NCBI GenBank assembly: GCA_011390205.1
Contig: JAABSX010000008.1
Location: 49,041-113,040 of the forward strand
Length of the DNA stretch: 64,000 nucleotides
Source: Microscillaceae bacterium
GTDB lineage: Bacteria; Bacteroidota; Bacteroidia; Cytophagales; Microscillaceae
Reading direction: 5' to 3'
The notes beneath the pieces are model-generated. The model made no database searches. It was not told where the DNA came from and worked only from the letters and a program-made list of their open reading frames with translations. Position numbers and translations under genes: made by a program. How positions within the stretch are numbered: the first letter of the stretch is position 1; each line of letters begins with the position of its first letter. Shown here piece by piece: positions 24,968 through 34,658 of this stretch.

Positions 24968-27858
24968 CCTTGGGTTTTGAGGTCAAACTGTGTTTCTAAT
25001 TGTGTAAGCACCTGTTGGCAGGTCTGTATAAACTCTGTAAGCAGCTCCGACAGGTCTGGGTGGTTTTCGTTTTGCATTGTATGTTTTTCTATGATTCTTA
25101 CACTCTGATAGAGAGAGTCTATCCCCATGAGATTGATAGAAGATTTAAGTTTGTGAGCGATTTTACCTACCTCTACAAGTTCTTCATTTTGATAATAGGT
25201 TTTCATTTCGGACAGTGTTTCAGGTGTTTTTTCTAAAAACATGAGGACCATTTTTTGAATCATTACCTCATCATTATCTACCATTTTCCTGAGTTTGTCT
25301 AAGTTATAGAGATTTTCGCTGGCTTTGTCTTCTTTTAAATCCAGTAGTGCGGCGTTCTTTTCTGTTTTGGCAGCATGTTTTATTTGTTCTATGGCTATTT
25401 GTGTGTAATCAAGCGAGGTGATGATACTCTCTGATACATCAGACTGGGCATATTTATTTGGAATCTCTGAATGCTTCATCTTAGGATTTGCCTTTTGTGT
25501 GAGCACTTCTATGATTTGGTTGAGCAGTTCGGCGGGCTCAAAGGGTTTTGAGATATAACCATCCATGCCTGCATTGAGGTATCTTTCACTATCCCCCTTG
25601 ATGGCATTGGCAGTCAGTGCAATGATAGGGATGTCAGATTGATGCTGTTTTCTGATGATTCGGGTTGCCTCTATGCCCCCTACTATAGGCATTTGAATAT
25701 CCATCAAGATGAGGTCATATTCATTCTTCAAGAAATTTTCTACGGCTTCTTTTCCATTTTCTGCAATATCGACATTTGCACCCCATTCTTCTAAGAGTGT
25801 AGTGGCGAGGTATTGGTTAATGTCATGGTCTTCTGCCAGCAATATATTGATGTGATCTAGTCTAGCACTATTCTGGCTTATATTTTCAGTAGGCTTGATG
25901 TCATCTTCTTTGCCTATCGGTATATCAAGTGTAAAATAAAAAGTAGTTCCTATACTTTTTTTACTATTTACCTTTAGCTCCCCCCCAAACATATAGACCA
26001 GTCTTTTGCTGATAGTCAGCCCTAGCCCAGTACCTCCATATTTTCTGGAGATGCTTTCATCTCCTTGGCTAAAGCTATCAAAGATATTATTGACCTTGTC
26101 TGCATCTATGCCTATGCCCGTATCTATGACCCTAAAATCTATTTTATTGCTATTTTCAGTAGTTTGTATGAGGCGACATTCTATCTCCACGATTCCCTCA
26201 TCTGTAAACTTAATGGCATTGCTGACCAAGTTATTGAAGATTTGGGTCATTCTGGTAGGGTCTCCTATCAATATTTTGGAGATTCTTCTATCCACTTCAT
26301 AAAAAAGCCCCACTCCTTTTTCTTCTGCTCTGTATCGGTTGGTAGTGCATACATTCTGGATGAGTGTATTCAAATTAAAGCCTACGGATTCAAAATTAAG
26401 TTTTCCTGCTTCTATCTTAGAGATATCGAGGATATCATTGATAATCACGAGTAGGTTATCGGCAGATGCTTTAATGGCCTCTTGATACATAGACTGTTGC
26501 TCTGTCAGCTCTGACCTAGACAGCAGCCTTGCCATGCCCAGTATGGCATTCATGGGCGTTCGGATTTCGTGGCTCATATTTGCCAAAAACTGTTCTTTAG
26601 CACGGCTGGCATCTTCGGCTTTTTCTTTGGCGATTCGGAGTTCTTCGGCTTGTTTTTTTTGTGCTGTAATGTCTTCCGTAAACATAATGAAGCCCTCTAT
26701 CTCTTGATTTAAGTTATACCAAGGGCGAGCTTCCCATTTTATCCACGCCTCTGTATTGGGGCTGATGGTAATTTTTTCTTCGGCTTTTTTCTCAATAAAG
26801 CCATCAAGGCATTTGCGGAACACCTTTGCCCAAGTCTGTGGGGCATCAGGCATAATGTCATAAAAATTTTTGCCTGTAATGTCTTCGTTTTCGGAGAGTT
26901 TATAATCTTTGAGCCATTGTTTACTGACGGCTATGTAACGCATATATTGGTCAAACATAGCAATGGCAGCAGGGGCAGCTTCTACAAAAGAGCGGAGTTG
27001 GTTTTGCCTTTGTAATAAAATCGCCTCTGTCTTTTTTCTTTTGGTAATATCTCTTGTAAAAGAGACTATTAACTCTTGGTCTCCCATTTTAAGGAGCTGC
27101 GAGTTGATTTCTAGTGGCATAGAAGAGCCATCCTTTCGGTAGCTTAGCCCCTCACTGATGATGTGATCTTGCTGTTTGAGTTTTTTGATGTATTCTTTCC
27201 ATACATTATAATCTGCAAAACTGGGGTCTAGGTCTTGGACTTTCATCTGCACCAGTTCTTTGGGGAAGTAGCCTGAGTTATCAGCAGCTTCTTTGTTTGC
27301 AAATAAGATATGCCCATTAATATTATTGACCAATACACCCTCATTGACTGTCTCCACGATTTGCCTGTAGAAGTCATTTCTCATGGCTTGCTTCATACCT
27401 TCTATCCCTAAGAGGCTATTGGCAAACTGCCTACAAAGTGGGGTTAATTTATCTAAGAAGGGTTTTCTGAGGAGTGTAGAGGCTTCTTCTTTGTAGATTT
27501 TGATGAAGCCTAATCCTTTAAGAGAAAAAATGATCAAATATCCTTGGTTAATATCATCTTTGGGGATGATTTTTTTAAAATAAGTATCTTTGGGGCGATA
27601 GACCTTATAGGTATCAGGAAGTTGAAAAGTCTGACTTTTGATAAAATCATGCGAAGCTGTGCCATGGTGCTTTTGGGTCAGGGCGAGCTGCCGTCTGAAT
27701 CTCTTTTGCGGGTCTTGCTTATCTTCGGTCCAGATAGAGAGATAATCTAGCTGGAGCAAATCTAGCAGCACCTCCGCAAAGTGTGTTGCGGCCGTGGTGA
27801 AGTCTTGGCTCTGCCCAATAGATATTGCGATTTTGTAAAGTATCTCTGCCTGATTCAT
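24964..27858 (-). CDS. Cytoplasmic hybrid histidine kinase (PAS-PAS-HisKA-HATPase-REC-HPt)
   Basis: 964 residues and no membrane helix. The N-terminal 160 residues look GAF-like. Two PAS domains follow (about 162-280 and 285-405). The dimerisation domain holds phospho-acceptor His430 in ANMSHEIRTP. The ATPase domain shows NNLVSNAIKF (N box, 542-551), DTGIGI and GGTGLGL. A receiver domain (about 670-785) has Asp720 in LILMDIQMP, and a C-terminal HPt domain has His902 in AHKLKSS. All elements of a phosphorelay are therefore in one protein. The response regulator gene lies 33 nt upstream in the same operon and is the likely phosphate acceptor. The signal is unknown, presumably cytoplasmic. Confidence 0.9.
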   Translation of the reverse strand: MNQAEILYKIAISIGQSQDFTTAATHFAEVLLDLLQLDYLSIWTEDKQDPQKRFRRQLALTQKHHGTASHDFIKSQTFQLPDTYKVYRPKDTYFKKIIPKDDINQGYLIIFSLKGLGFIKIYKEEASTLLRKPFLDKLTPLCRQFANSLLGIEGMKQAMRNDFYRQIVETVNEGVLVNNINGHILFANKEAADNSGYFPKELVQMKVQDLDPSFADYNVWKEYIKKLKQQDHIISEGLSYRKDGSSMPLEINSQLLKMGDQELIVSFTRDITKRKKTEAILLQRQNQLRSFVEAAPAAIAMFDQYMRYIAVSKQWLKDYKLSENEDITGKNFYDIMPDAPQTWAKVFRKCLDGFIEKKAEEKITISPNTEAWIKWEARPWYNLNQEIEGFIMFTEDITAQKKQAEELRIAKEKAEDASRAKEQFLANMSHEIRTPMNAILGMARLLSRSELTEQQSMYQEAIKASADNLLVIINDILDISKIEAGKLNFESVGFNLNTLIQNVCTTNRYRAEEKGVGLFYEVDRRISKILIGDPTRMTQIFNNLVSNAIKFTDEGIVEIECRLIQTTENSNKIDFRVIDTGIGIDADKVNNIFDSFSQGDESISRKYGGTGLGLTISKRLVYMFGGELKVNSKKSIGTTFYFTLDIPIGKEDDIKPTENISQNSARLDHINILLAEDHDINQYLATTLLEEWGANVDIAENGKEAVENFLKNEYDLILMDIQMPIVGGIEATRIIRKQHQSDIPIIALTANAIKGDSERYLNAGMDGYISKPFEPAELLNQIIEVLTQKANPKMKHSEIPNKYAQSDVSESIITSLDYTQIAIEQIKHAAKTEKNAALLDLKEDKASENLYNLDKLRKMVDNDEVMIQKMVLMFLEKTPETLSEMKTYYQNEELVEVGKIAHKLKSSINLMGIDSLYQSVRIIEKHTMQNENHPDLSELLTEFIQTCQQVLTQLETQFDLKTQG

Positions 27859-27891
27859 GCTTGTAATGATAGCACTTTTTTTGTACTTTCT

Positions 27892-29235
27892 TTAGATTTC
27901 TTCGTTTTTTAACATTCTGTAAATAGTAGATTTGCCGATGTCTAACTTGTTGGCTACAAGTACTACATTATTGTCATATTTTTCTAGAAAATGTCCTATG
28001 ATTTTGCTGGTATAATCTCTGAGGGTCATTTCTTCCATGAGCATATCTGAGAGTGTAGTGGCAGAGTTAAAAGATATATTGTCTTCTTCTATCACATTGT
28101 CATTGGCCATGACTGATGCCAACTCTATGATGGCTTTGAGCTCACGCACATTGCCAGGAAATGGATATTTGAGAAGTTTTTTTTGTGCCTCTTGTGAGAT
28201 ACTAATCTTAGGCAATTTATTATCCCTGCAAAATTCATCCGTAAAAAACTTAGAAAGCAGCAAAATATCATTGCCTCGCTCACGGAGTGGAGGTACTTTG
28301 ATGGGCAAGCCCAACAGGCGGTAGTATAAGTCTTCTCTGAAGTTTCCTTTTCTTACCTCTTCTGCAAGGTCTTTGTGTGTAGCCACGATGACCCTTGCAT
28401 CTATCTTGACCACCTCATTGCTGCCTACTCTTGTCACCTCTTTTTCTTGCAATACACGCAAAAGTTTTGACTGCATGTTGAGGTCCATTTCACCGATTTC
28501 ATCCAAGAAAATAGTGCCTTGGTGTGCCTCCTCAAATTTTCCGATACGCCGTGTGGCAGCCCCCGTAAAAGAGCCCTTTTCGTGTCCGAATATCTCACTT
28601 TCTATGAGTTCTTTGGGGATGGCAGCTACATTGACAGCCACAAAGTTTTTCTTGTTTTGCTTAGAATTGTAATGAATGGCTTTGGCTACCAGCTCTTTGC
28701 CTGTGCCTGTTTCACCAGTGATAGAGACAGTGATGTTGGTTTTGGCAGCCTTTTCCATAAGGTCAAATACTTTCTTGATGGCAGGGCTATTGCCTTTGAT
28801 AATCTTCCCAAACTCATATTTTTTACCTATTTCCTCTCTAAGATAAATAATTTCATCTTTGAGGCTTTGGTTCTCTCGGATATGCCTAATGGTGTTCCAG
28901 ATGCGTTCTTTGGCATCATCATCTTTGACGATATAATCATAAGCACCTTCTTTGAGCAGCTTTACGGCAGTAGAGATGTCATCTTGCCCAGATACAATGA
29001 CCACAGGAATATCAGGGTGCTGGGCCTTGATTTTTTGTAACAATTCTCCCCCGCTCATATCAGGCATAGAATAATCAAGTGTAATCACAGAAGGCTTGAG
29101 ATGCAGGTTGTTTAAACATTTTTTGGCAGAAGTGAATACCTCTACTTCATAGTCAGGGTTTAATGAGAGGTGATAAGATAGTATTTGGGCATACATCTCA
29201 TCATCTTCTACCACAAATATTTTGAATGCTTCCAT
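27892..29235 (-). CDS. NtrC-family sigma-54-dependent response regulator
   Basis: 447 residues. The receiver domain has Asp54 in ITLDYSMPDMSG. The AAA+ domain has Walker A GETGTGKE (174-181) and Walker B TIFLDE (241-246). The sigma-54 contact loop is GSFTGA (221-226), with Ser in place of the usual Ala. The C-terminal Fis-type helix-turn-helix ends in KSTIYRMLKN. It activates sigma-54 promoters when phosphorylated. First gene of an operon with the hybrid kinase. Targets are unknown, and I found no sigma-54 promoter in the adjoining regions. An 18-bp palindrome 78 nt upstream may be an autoregulatory site. Confidence 0.9.
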   Translation of the reverse strand: MEAFKIFVVEDDEMYAQILSYHLSLNPDYEVEVFTSAKKCLNNLHLKPSVITLDYSMPDMSGGELLQKIKAQHPDIPVVIVSGQDDISTAVKLLKEGAYDYIVKDDDAKERIWNTIRHIRENQSLKDEIIYLREEIGKKYEFGKIIKGNSPAIKKVFDLMEKAAKTNITVSITGETGTGKELVAKAIHYNSKQNKKNFVAVNVAAIPKELIESEIFGHEKGSFTGAATRRIGKFEEAHQGTIFLDEIGEMDLNMQSKLLRVLQEKEVTRVGSNEVVKIDARVIVATHKDLAEEVRKGNFREDLYYRLLGLPIKVPPLRERGNDILLLSKFFTDEFCRDNKLPKISISQEAQKKLLKYPFPGNVRELKAIIELASVMANDNVIEEDNISFNSATTLSDMLMEEMTLRDYTSKIIGHFLEKYDNNVVLVANKLDIGKSTIYRMLKNEEI

Positions 29236-29707
29236 ATATTATTATAGTTGATGTATTTTTAGTTTGCTGCGAACTTAATATTAGGGCTTATTCGTAAAAT
29301 TATGACAATAAATATTCCATATTTGGAATAAGATTTGATAAACTGTTTATGTTTCTCATTTTTGTAAAATTAATCACAATTTGGGAATTAATACCAAATA
29401 TACGCCAAAAATGCTTGCAAATCTTAATGAATCGCTTTGATTCTAAGAATTATCTTATTTAATCCATTGATAATGAACCTCTTAGCATTTTATAAAAATA
29501 GCTCATCCGCTTTTACTATGTTAAATTGATTTCTTTTGAAGCAAAAAATCAGCGTCACGGAGATTACTTCGTTTGATACCAGATTAGGTCAGTATTGAGC
29601 AATTCTCCAAAAAAAACACCCAAAAAAGAAGAAGTAAATCCAATTTGGTTCGTTTTTTTGCAAAAACATACACAAATTTGCTTACCATCATCCAAAATTA
29701 AAAAAAT
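29236..29707. other. Long AT-rich divergent intergenic region
   Basis: 472 bp between the response regulator gene and the YheT hydrolase gene. It contains an inverted repeat at 29313-29330 and a minus-strand TATATTTG box at 29395-29402. No gene, RNA or terminator was recognised in the rest. Confidence 0.6.
29313..29330. promoter_or_regulatory. Palindrome, possible operator upstream of the response regulator gene
   Basis: TATTCCA-TATT-TGGAATA is a perfect 7-bp inverted repeat with a 4-nt centre. It lies between a minus-strand TATATTTG box (29395-29402) and the start at 29235, where a regulator could act on the operon's own transcription. Confidence 0.35.
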
Positions 29708-30676
29708 ATGCCTGTCATCACTTCAGACTATCAGAAGCCTTTTTACTTGCCCAACTGTCATTTTGAGACGATTATTCCTGCACTTTTTAGAAAAGTAAAA
29801 GGACTCCCCTATCAGCGAGAGAGAATTAACCTACAAGATGGTGATTTTTTAGACCTTGACTGGGCTTACCGCAGCAGGAGCAGCTCCTTAGCCATTATCA
29901 CACATGGCTTAGAAGGTGATACAATGCGTGGCTATATAAAAGGAATGGCAAAAAAGTTTTATCAAAAAGGATGGAATGCCCTTGCTTGGAATCATAGAGG
30001 CTGCAGCGGTGAGCCTAACAGACTCAAAAGATTCTATCATAGTGGCTCTACAGAAGACCTCAGGGCTGTCATTAACTATGCCCTACAGACGGGCAAATAT
30101 GCACAAATCGCCCTCATTGGGTTTAGTTTGGGAGGAAACATGACCCTCAAATACCTTGGCGAAGAAGCAGAAAAAGCCCCCAAAGAGATTCAAAAGGCGG
30201 TTGTCTTTTCTGTTCCACTGCATTTGTCTTCTTGCTCGGCAAGCCTGAGTGAGCCCAAAAACTGGATTTATGCCCAAAGATTTAAAAAAGAACTGGCACA
30301 CAAAGTAAAACGAAAAGCCGCCATTATGCCCAATGACATCAGTGCCGAATACCTTGCCAACATACGCACCCTGAAAGATTTTGACAACTACTACACTGCA
30401 CCTCTGCACGGCTTTGAAGATGCCGAAGACTACTACAGCAAAAGTAGTTCTATCCATTATGTAGATAAAATCAAACGCCCTACACTGATAGTCAATGCTC
30501 AAAATGACCCTTTCCTGGCTCCAGCTTGCTTTCCTTTTGAGATTTTTAAAAAATTAAACCATGTCTATTTTGAAGCACCTGACACAGGAGGGCATTGCGG
30601 ATTCACTGCCAAAAGCAAGGATGGCTTCTATTGGTCTGAAACACGTGCTTGGGACTTTGTAAACGCTACGCCGTAA
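29708..30676 (+). CDS. YheT-type alpha/beta-hydrolase
   Basis: 322 residues. The family signatures are AIITHGLEGDTMRGY (oxyanion region), LAWNHRGCSGEPNR, the nucleophile elbow GFSLGGNM, the acid in NAQNDPFLAP, and the His in TGGHCGF. The opening CHFETIIPALF is typical of YheT-like hydrolases. The physiological substrate of this family is not settled; esterase activity is known for some members. No signal peptide. Followed by a terminator, so a single-gene unit. Confidence 0.87.
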   Translation: MPVITSDYQKPFYLPNCHFETIIPALFRKVKGLPYQRERINLQDGDFLDLDWAYRSRSSSLAIITHGLEGDTMRGYIKGMAKKFYQKGWNALAWNHRGCSGEPNRLKRFYHSGSTEDLRAVINYALQTGKYAQIALIGFSLGGNMTLKYLGEEAEKAPKEIQKAVVFSVPLHLSSCSASLSEPKNWIYAQRFKKELAHKVKRKAAIMPNDISAEYLANIRTLKDFDNYYTAPLHGFEDAEDYYSKSSSIHYVDKIKRPTLIVNAQNDPFLAPACFPFEIFKKLNHVYFEAPDTGGHCGFTAKSKDGFYWSETRAWDFVNATP

Positions 30677-30694
30677 AACGCAAAAATCTTGTAG

Positions 30695-30730
30695 AAACTT
30701 GGTACTTCTTCAAAAAGTGCCAAGTTTTAT
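30695..30730. terminator. Terminator between convergent genes (YheT and pheS)
   Basis: Arms AAACTTGGTACTT and AAGTGCCAAGTTT pair with one mismatch, followed by TTAT on the plus strand. It lies 19 nt after the hydrolase stop and 20 nt from the pheS end. Confidence 0.65.
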
Positions 30731-30749
30731 CTTTTGATTATCAGGATGA

Positions 30750-31772
30750 CTATACCAAATTACGGAATTGCTTTAAAAAACGCACATCGTTCTCAGTAAA
30801 CAGCCTCAAATCTTGGATACGGTACTTAAGCATTGTGATTCGCTCTATGCCCATCCCAAAGGCAAAACCTGTGTATTTTTCTGAATCAATGCCACAGTTC
30901 TCAAGCACATTCGGATCTACCATCCCTGAGCCGCCTATCTCTAGCCAGCCTGTATATTTACACACATTACAGCCATCACCCTGACAGATATTACAAGAAA
31001 TATCTACCTCGGCGCTTGGCTCAGTAAACGGAAAATAAGAAGGACGAAAACGAATTTTTGTGTTTTTTCCAAACATCTCCTTCGCAAAATGATACAAGGT
31101 CTGTTTTAAATCTATCAGGCTTACATTTTCATCTATATACAGCCCTTCTACTTGGTGAAAAATACAATGTGCTCTTGCCGAGATTGCCTCATTCCTGAAT
31201 ACACGCCCAGGCATAATGGCTCGGATGGGCGGTTTTTGGTTTTCCATCAGACGGACTTGCACCGAGGAGGTATGTGTACGCAAAGCGATGTCAGGGTCTT
31301 TTTCTAAGAAAAAGGTATCTTGCATCTCACGGGCAGGATGATTGGGCGGAAAGTTAAGCGCCGTGAAGTTGTGCCAGTCATCTTCTATCTCAGGGCCATC
31401 AGCCACATTAAACCCGATGCGCTCAAAGATTTCAATGATTCTGTTTTGAGTCAGTGTAAGCGGGTGCACGCTGCCCAGCTGATGAGGCACAATCGGGAGG
31501 GTCATATCTAAGGGTGCTTGGATACCTGCCTCAAGGCTTGCTGCCTTAAGTGTATCTTGGATTGCCTTGAATTTTTCTTGTGCCAATCCCTTCAATTCAT
31601 TGACTGCCAATCCGTAATCTTTGCGGTTTTCGGGGGCTATGTTACGCATATTGCCCATCAGTGCAGGGATTTCTTTTTTGACAAACTTAAGTCGGAATGC
31701 TTCTAAATCTTCGGGTGTATTTATCTGGTAAGCCTCTACTTGGCTCTTCAAGGTTTGTATATCTTCTAACAT
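30750..31772 (-). CDS. pheS: Phenylalanine--tRNA ligase alpha subunit
   Basis: 340 residues, normal for the bacterial type. An N-terminal coiled coil (about 1-95) that contacts tRNA precedes the class II catalytic core, with motif 2 around VFRNEAISARAHCIFHQVEG, a Cys cluster CNICQGDGCNVC and motif 3 FAFGMGIERITML. It charges tRNA-Phe together with PheT, whose gene is not adjacent. A minus-7 box lies 31 nt upstream. Confidence 0.97.
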   Translation of the reverse strand: MLEDIQTLKSQVEAYQINTPEDLEAFRLKFVKKEIPALMGNMRNIAPENRKDYGLAVNELKGLAQEKFKAIQDTLKAASLEAGIQAPLDMTLPIVPHQLGSVHPLTLTQNRIIEIFERIGFNVADGPEIEDDWHNFTALNFPPNHPAREMQDTFFLEKDPDIALRTHTSSVQVRLMENQKPPIRAIMPGRVFRNEAISARAHCIFHQVEGLYIDENVSLIDLKQTLYHFAKEMFGKNTKIRFRPSYFPFTEPSAEVDISCNICQGDGCNVCKYTGWLEIGGSGMVDPNVLENCGIDSEKYTGFAFGMGIERITMLKYRIQDLRLFTENDVRFLKQFRNLV

Positions 31773-31803
31773 ATTCTTAGGTTCTGTATTTGGCTAATAA
31801 ATT

Positions 31804-31811
31804 CAAAATTA
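31804..31811 (-). promoter_or_regulatory. Candidate minus-7 box for pheS
   Basis: TAATTTTG on the minus strand lies 31 nt before the pheS ATG, fitting TAnnTTTG. No minus-33 TTTG at the right distance. Confidence 0.4.
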
Positions 31812-31949
31812 GCCTTTTCTATCCAAATTGAAAAGTAAAAACTAGAAACATTGATTTTATAGCGCATTAAAAGCCTCATAACAATACACTTACGTGTTTT
31901 TTTTCGTAAAAATGATTTATTTTAAATACTTATCTTGATTCAAATAATA

Positions 31950-31957
31950 TAAATTTG
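31950..31957 (+). promoter_or_regulatory. Candidate minus-7 box for the PKD lipoprotein gene
   Basis: TAAATTTG matches TAnnTTTG and lies 32 nt before the ATG at 31990. Confidence 0.4.
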
Positions 31958-31989
31958 TATATTTCCCAAGATTTTAAAATAATACATCG

Positions 31990-33435
31990 ATGTCTAAAAA
32001 AATAACTTTACTCGTCTTTGTGGGATTATCATTTCTGATGAATGCTTGTAGCTCCTTTAATGAAATTCCCTTTGTAAATTTTAGAGCTGACTTTGAATAC
32101 CCCACAGTAGTACGTGTAGGCGAGCGTGTACAGTTTACCCCTAGCAACAGTACTTCTGGAGCTGTCTCCTATGCTTGGCGTTTTGGAGATAAATCTGGGC
32201 AAATCTCAGAAGAGTCCTCTCCTAGCTTCACCTATGACTCTATCGGGCAGTATAGCATCTGGCTAAAAGTAGAGATTTTAAAAGAAACAGGCTTATTAAA
32301 AGATTCTATCCAAAAAAGCATCATTGTATTGCCAGAAACAGAGACTCCAAGTGATGGGGAGTTTCACGAATACGGACAGGAAACAAGCAGTGAGCGAGGA
32401 AGTGCAATATACCCTATCAGTGAGGGCGGTTTTGTGATGGCAGGTCAAAAAAACATCAGTACACTGATGATTTCAAAGATTAACTCAAGCCAAGAGATGA
32501 TGGGAGGTTGGCCCCGTGAGTTTAATAACTTTGGAACGGGGCAGATGTTTGTGCGTGCCGTCAGAGAAACTGTCAATGGAGGCATCTTGATTTTAGGATA
32601 TTTTCAGTATCAAAGCAATGACAATGATGCCTTTCTACTCAAAGTGAATGGACAAGGCAATGAAGTATGGCGCACGATTGTTCGCTCAGATAAAGATGAA
32701 AAATTCACAGATGTATTAGAAGCTCCCAATGGAGATTTACTCATCGTGGGTACATTTGCTACTTCAGGAAGGCCTTCGGTAGTGCTCAACCGTTATTCGG
32801 CTCAAGGAGTACTTTCTGCACCTTATGTAGTGCCCAGAGAGATTTGTAATAGCTGTAGTGCAGAATCTATCTATAGAACCCAAGACGGAGGATTCGTGAT
32901 AGCAGGGCAGCAAATAGGAAGCCCTATGCTCATGAAATTTAGCCCTACAGGGCTGTTTCAGGGCAAAAGCACCATCAATACCCTCTCAGGTATCGGCAGC
33001 TCAGTGATGCAGCTTCAAAACGGAAAATATGTACTGGTAGGCAAAACCATAGAAGCCCAAGCAGATAGCAGCCATGCCTTTATCGCCCAGTTTGATGTGA
33101 TAGGCAGTGCAGAAGAATGGCGAACCATCTTAAACCTATACAATGAGGATTTCGTGGATGTCTGGGCAGCCAATAATGGAGACCTGATAGCAGTAGGCAC
33201 ACATAGTAACCCACTTTCAGGGCAAGACGCTATCTTAGGGAGGTTTGACAGGATTACAGGGCAAGCCAAGCAAGTACGCCTGATAAGCAAACCTGGCAAC
33301 AGCAGTGTGGCTAAAGCTTGGATGAGTGCACAAGATGAGATTACAATGGTAGGAAGCACCAACAAAGAAGGAGATGCAGCAGTGCAGCAAAAAACTATGT
33401 TGTTAAGGTTTGGTGCTGATTTCTGGGGAGAATAA
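31990..33435 (+). CDS. Lipoprotein with PKD domain and propeller-like repeats
   Basis: 481 residues. A lipoprotein signal ends in LMNAC (Cys20). A PKD-type immunoglobulin-like domain spans about 35-115, with YAWRFGDKSG and a closing FTYDSIGQYSIWLKV. The remainder repeats a pattern of GGFVMAGQ, GGILILGYF, GDLLIVGTF, GGFVIAGQQ, GKYVLVGKT and GDLIAVGTH roughly every 50 residues, which suggests a beta-propeller of six or seven blades. Such proteins usually bind polysaccharide or protein at the cell surface. No catalytic motif. Function unknown. Confidence 0.75.
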   Translation: MSKKITLLVFVGLSFLMNACSSFNEIPFVNFRADFEYPTVVRVGERVQFTPSNSTSGAVSYAWRFGDKSGQISEESSPSFTYDSIGQYSIWLKVEILKETGLLKDSIQKSIIVLPETETPSDGEFHEYGQETSSERGSAIYPISEGGFVMAGQKNISTLMISKINSSQEMMGGWPREFNNFGTGQMFVRAVRETVNGGILILGYFQYQSNDNDAFLLKVNGQGNEVWRTIVRSDKDEKFTDVLEAPNGDLLIVGTFATSGRPSVVLNRYSAQGVLSAPYVVPREICNSCSAESIYRTQDGGFVIAGQQIGSPMLMKFSPTGLFQGKSTINTLSGIGSSVMQLQNGKYVLVGKTIEAQADSSHAFIAQFDVIGSAEEWRTILNLYNEDFVDVWAANNGDLIAVGTHSNPLSGQDAILGRFDRITGQAKQVRLISKPGNSSVAKAWMSAQDEITMVGSTNKEGDAAVQQKTMLLRFGADFWGE

Positions 33436-33522
33436 AGCCCTCCTCACAAAAAAATCATAGCCCGTAAAGTATTTAAAAAAAAGAAAACCGAATAAATACA
33501 TTATCTAACAAACAAAAGGCTT

Positions 33523-33945
33523 ATGAAAGTTTTGCACAATTCTAAATACTGCACACATCACTATGATGCTGATACAGCTACAATGCACTCCAACTGGTTT
33601 AAAGAAACAGAAAAAATGGATAAGGAAGATTTTAAAGAAGAAATCAACACCTGGCTACGCGTTTCTAAAGAAATAAAACCCAGCAAAATATACGATTACT
33701 GCGTAAACTTTATCTACCCTATTTCCCCTGATGAGCAAGTCTGGATGGCACACACGCTTAACCCTGGCTGGATAGAAGCAGGTCTAAAAAAATACGCCCA
33801 TATTGTTCCTGAAGAGTTTATCTCCAATCTTTCAGTAGATATGATGTTTGAAGAGTTTTTTTTAATGGAATTAGAAAATCAATTTGAAATTAAGCATTTT
33901 GCAGATGAAGAACAGCAAAATGCCAAAAACTGGCTTTTAGAGTAA
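33523..33945 (+). CDS. Small soluble protein of unknown function, possibly SpoIIAA/STAS-like
   Basis: 140 residues, acidic, no signal or membrane segment. The pattern of an early Trp (SNWFKETEKM), a helix with EEINTWLRVSKEIKP and then a hydrophobic strand (KIYDYCVNFIYPI) recalls the SpoIIAA-like proteins common in Bacteroidota, but this is a weak resemblance. 87 nt downstream of the PKD lipoprotein gene on the same strand and ahead of a bidirectional terminator. Confidence 0.55.
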   Translation: MKVLHNSKYCTHHYDADTATMHSNWFKETEKMDKEDFKEEINTWLRVSKEIKPSKIYDYCVNFIYPISPDEQVWMAHTLNPGWIEAGLKKYAHIVPEEFISNLSVDMMFEEFFLMELENQFEIKHFADEEQQNAKNWLLE

Positions 33946-33990
33946 AGGGGTTTAATTCAAGTTTAAAAGTGTTTTTTTTACAAAAAACAA

Positions 33991-34030
33991 AAACCTCTTT
34001 AGGTTTATGAAGGCCTAAAGAGGTTTTTTT
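33991..34030. terminator. Bidirectional terminator
   Basis: Perfect 13-bp arms AAACCTCTTTAGG / CCTAAAGAGGTTT with a 10-nt loop, followed by more T on the plus strand and T on the minus strand. It serves two convergent small genes. Confidence 0.9.
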
Positions 34031-34046
34031 GATGGATAAAAAAGAC

Positions 34047-34439
34047 TTATTGCTTGGGGCGACGAAATATATAACGAGTAATGAATATCCCTGTGCTTGC
34101 ATCTGCACTATAGACACCAGCAGCCGTGCTGTTAAGCTCCCAGCCTTCATCAGAAAGAGACTGCATTTTCATGCCTAAGACTGCCTCATTTGCTTGAATA
34201 TTCTTAAAATTAATACCGACAGCACTAAAGAAGTTATCTAACTTTAGCTCCTCTTGTCTGCCCTTCTCATCACGAGTAAGCATCCGAGAGCGGCCCAAAC
34301 CTGCAGGGACTACAGATTCAATCATAGTAACTTGATAAAACTCATAAGCTACTTTCGTAGCACTTGGTGAAGGTAAATCTTGACCATAGCCAGCCTGCAC
34401 TACAAAAAGAAATACAGCAATTTTTAAGATGATTTTCAT
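34047..34439 (-). CDS. Small secreted protein of unknown function (DUF4177-like)
   Basis: 130 residues. A signal peptide ends at GYGQ (residue 20). The mature part has the outline of DUF4177 proteins: an opening strand VAYEFYQVTMIES and a later helix-strand LSDEGWELNSTAAGV, ending in a strand IFITRYIFRRPK. No function is known for this fold. Single gene facing a bidirectional terminator. Confidence 0.55.
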   Translation of the reverse strand: MKIILKIAVFLFVVQAGYGQDLPSPSATKVAYEFYQVTMIESVVPAGLGRSRMLTRDEKGRQEELKLDNFFSAVGINFKNIQANEAVLGMKMQSLSDEGWELNSTAAGVYSADASTGIFITRYIFRRPKQ

Positions 34440-34615
34440 GGGTTTTTTATTAAAGTATGTTGATAAAATAATCTAGCTACATCACGAAAAAAGTCCTTTC
34501 AAAGAAATTTAAAACTTGTATATTAACAATACATTAACAATACATTAACAAATTTAAAATCTAGCCATCTTGCACATCAAGCGGTCTTTCTACTCAAAGT
34601 AAGCAGTGTTTTAGC

Positions 34616-34623
34616 TATATTTG
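34616..34623 (+). promoter_or_regulatory. Candidate minus-7 box for the YehS-like gene
   Basis: TATATTTG lies 35 nt before the ATG at 34659. It overlaps the upstream TTG start of the frame, which supports the ATG as the real start. Confidence 0.45.
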
Positions 34624-34658
34624 TGCATTATTCAAAACCCTCAAAACACAAAACGAAT

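Noticed and set aside
28519..29040. 173-codon plus-strand frame antisense to the response regulator gene
   Set aside because: Lies entirely inside conserved receiver and AAA+ coding sequence; its translation is Phe/Leu-rich without any recognisable pattern.
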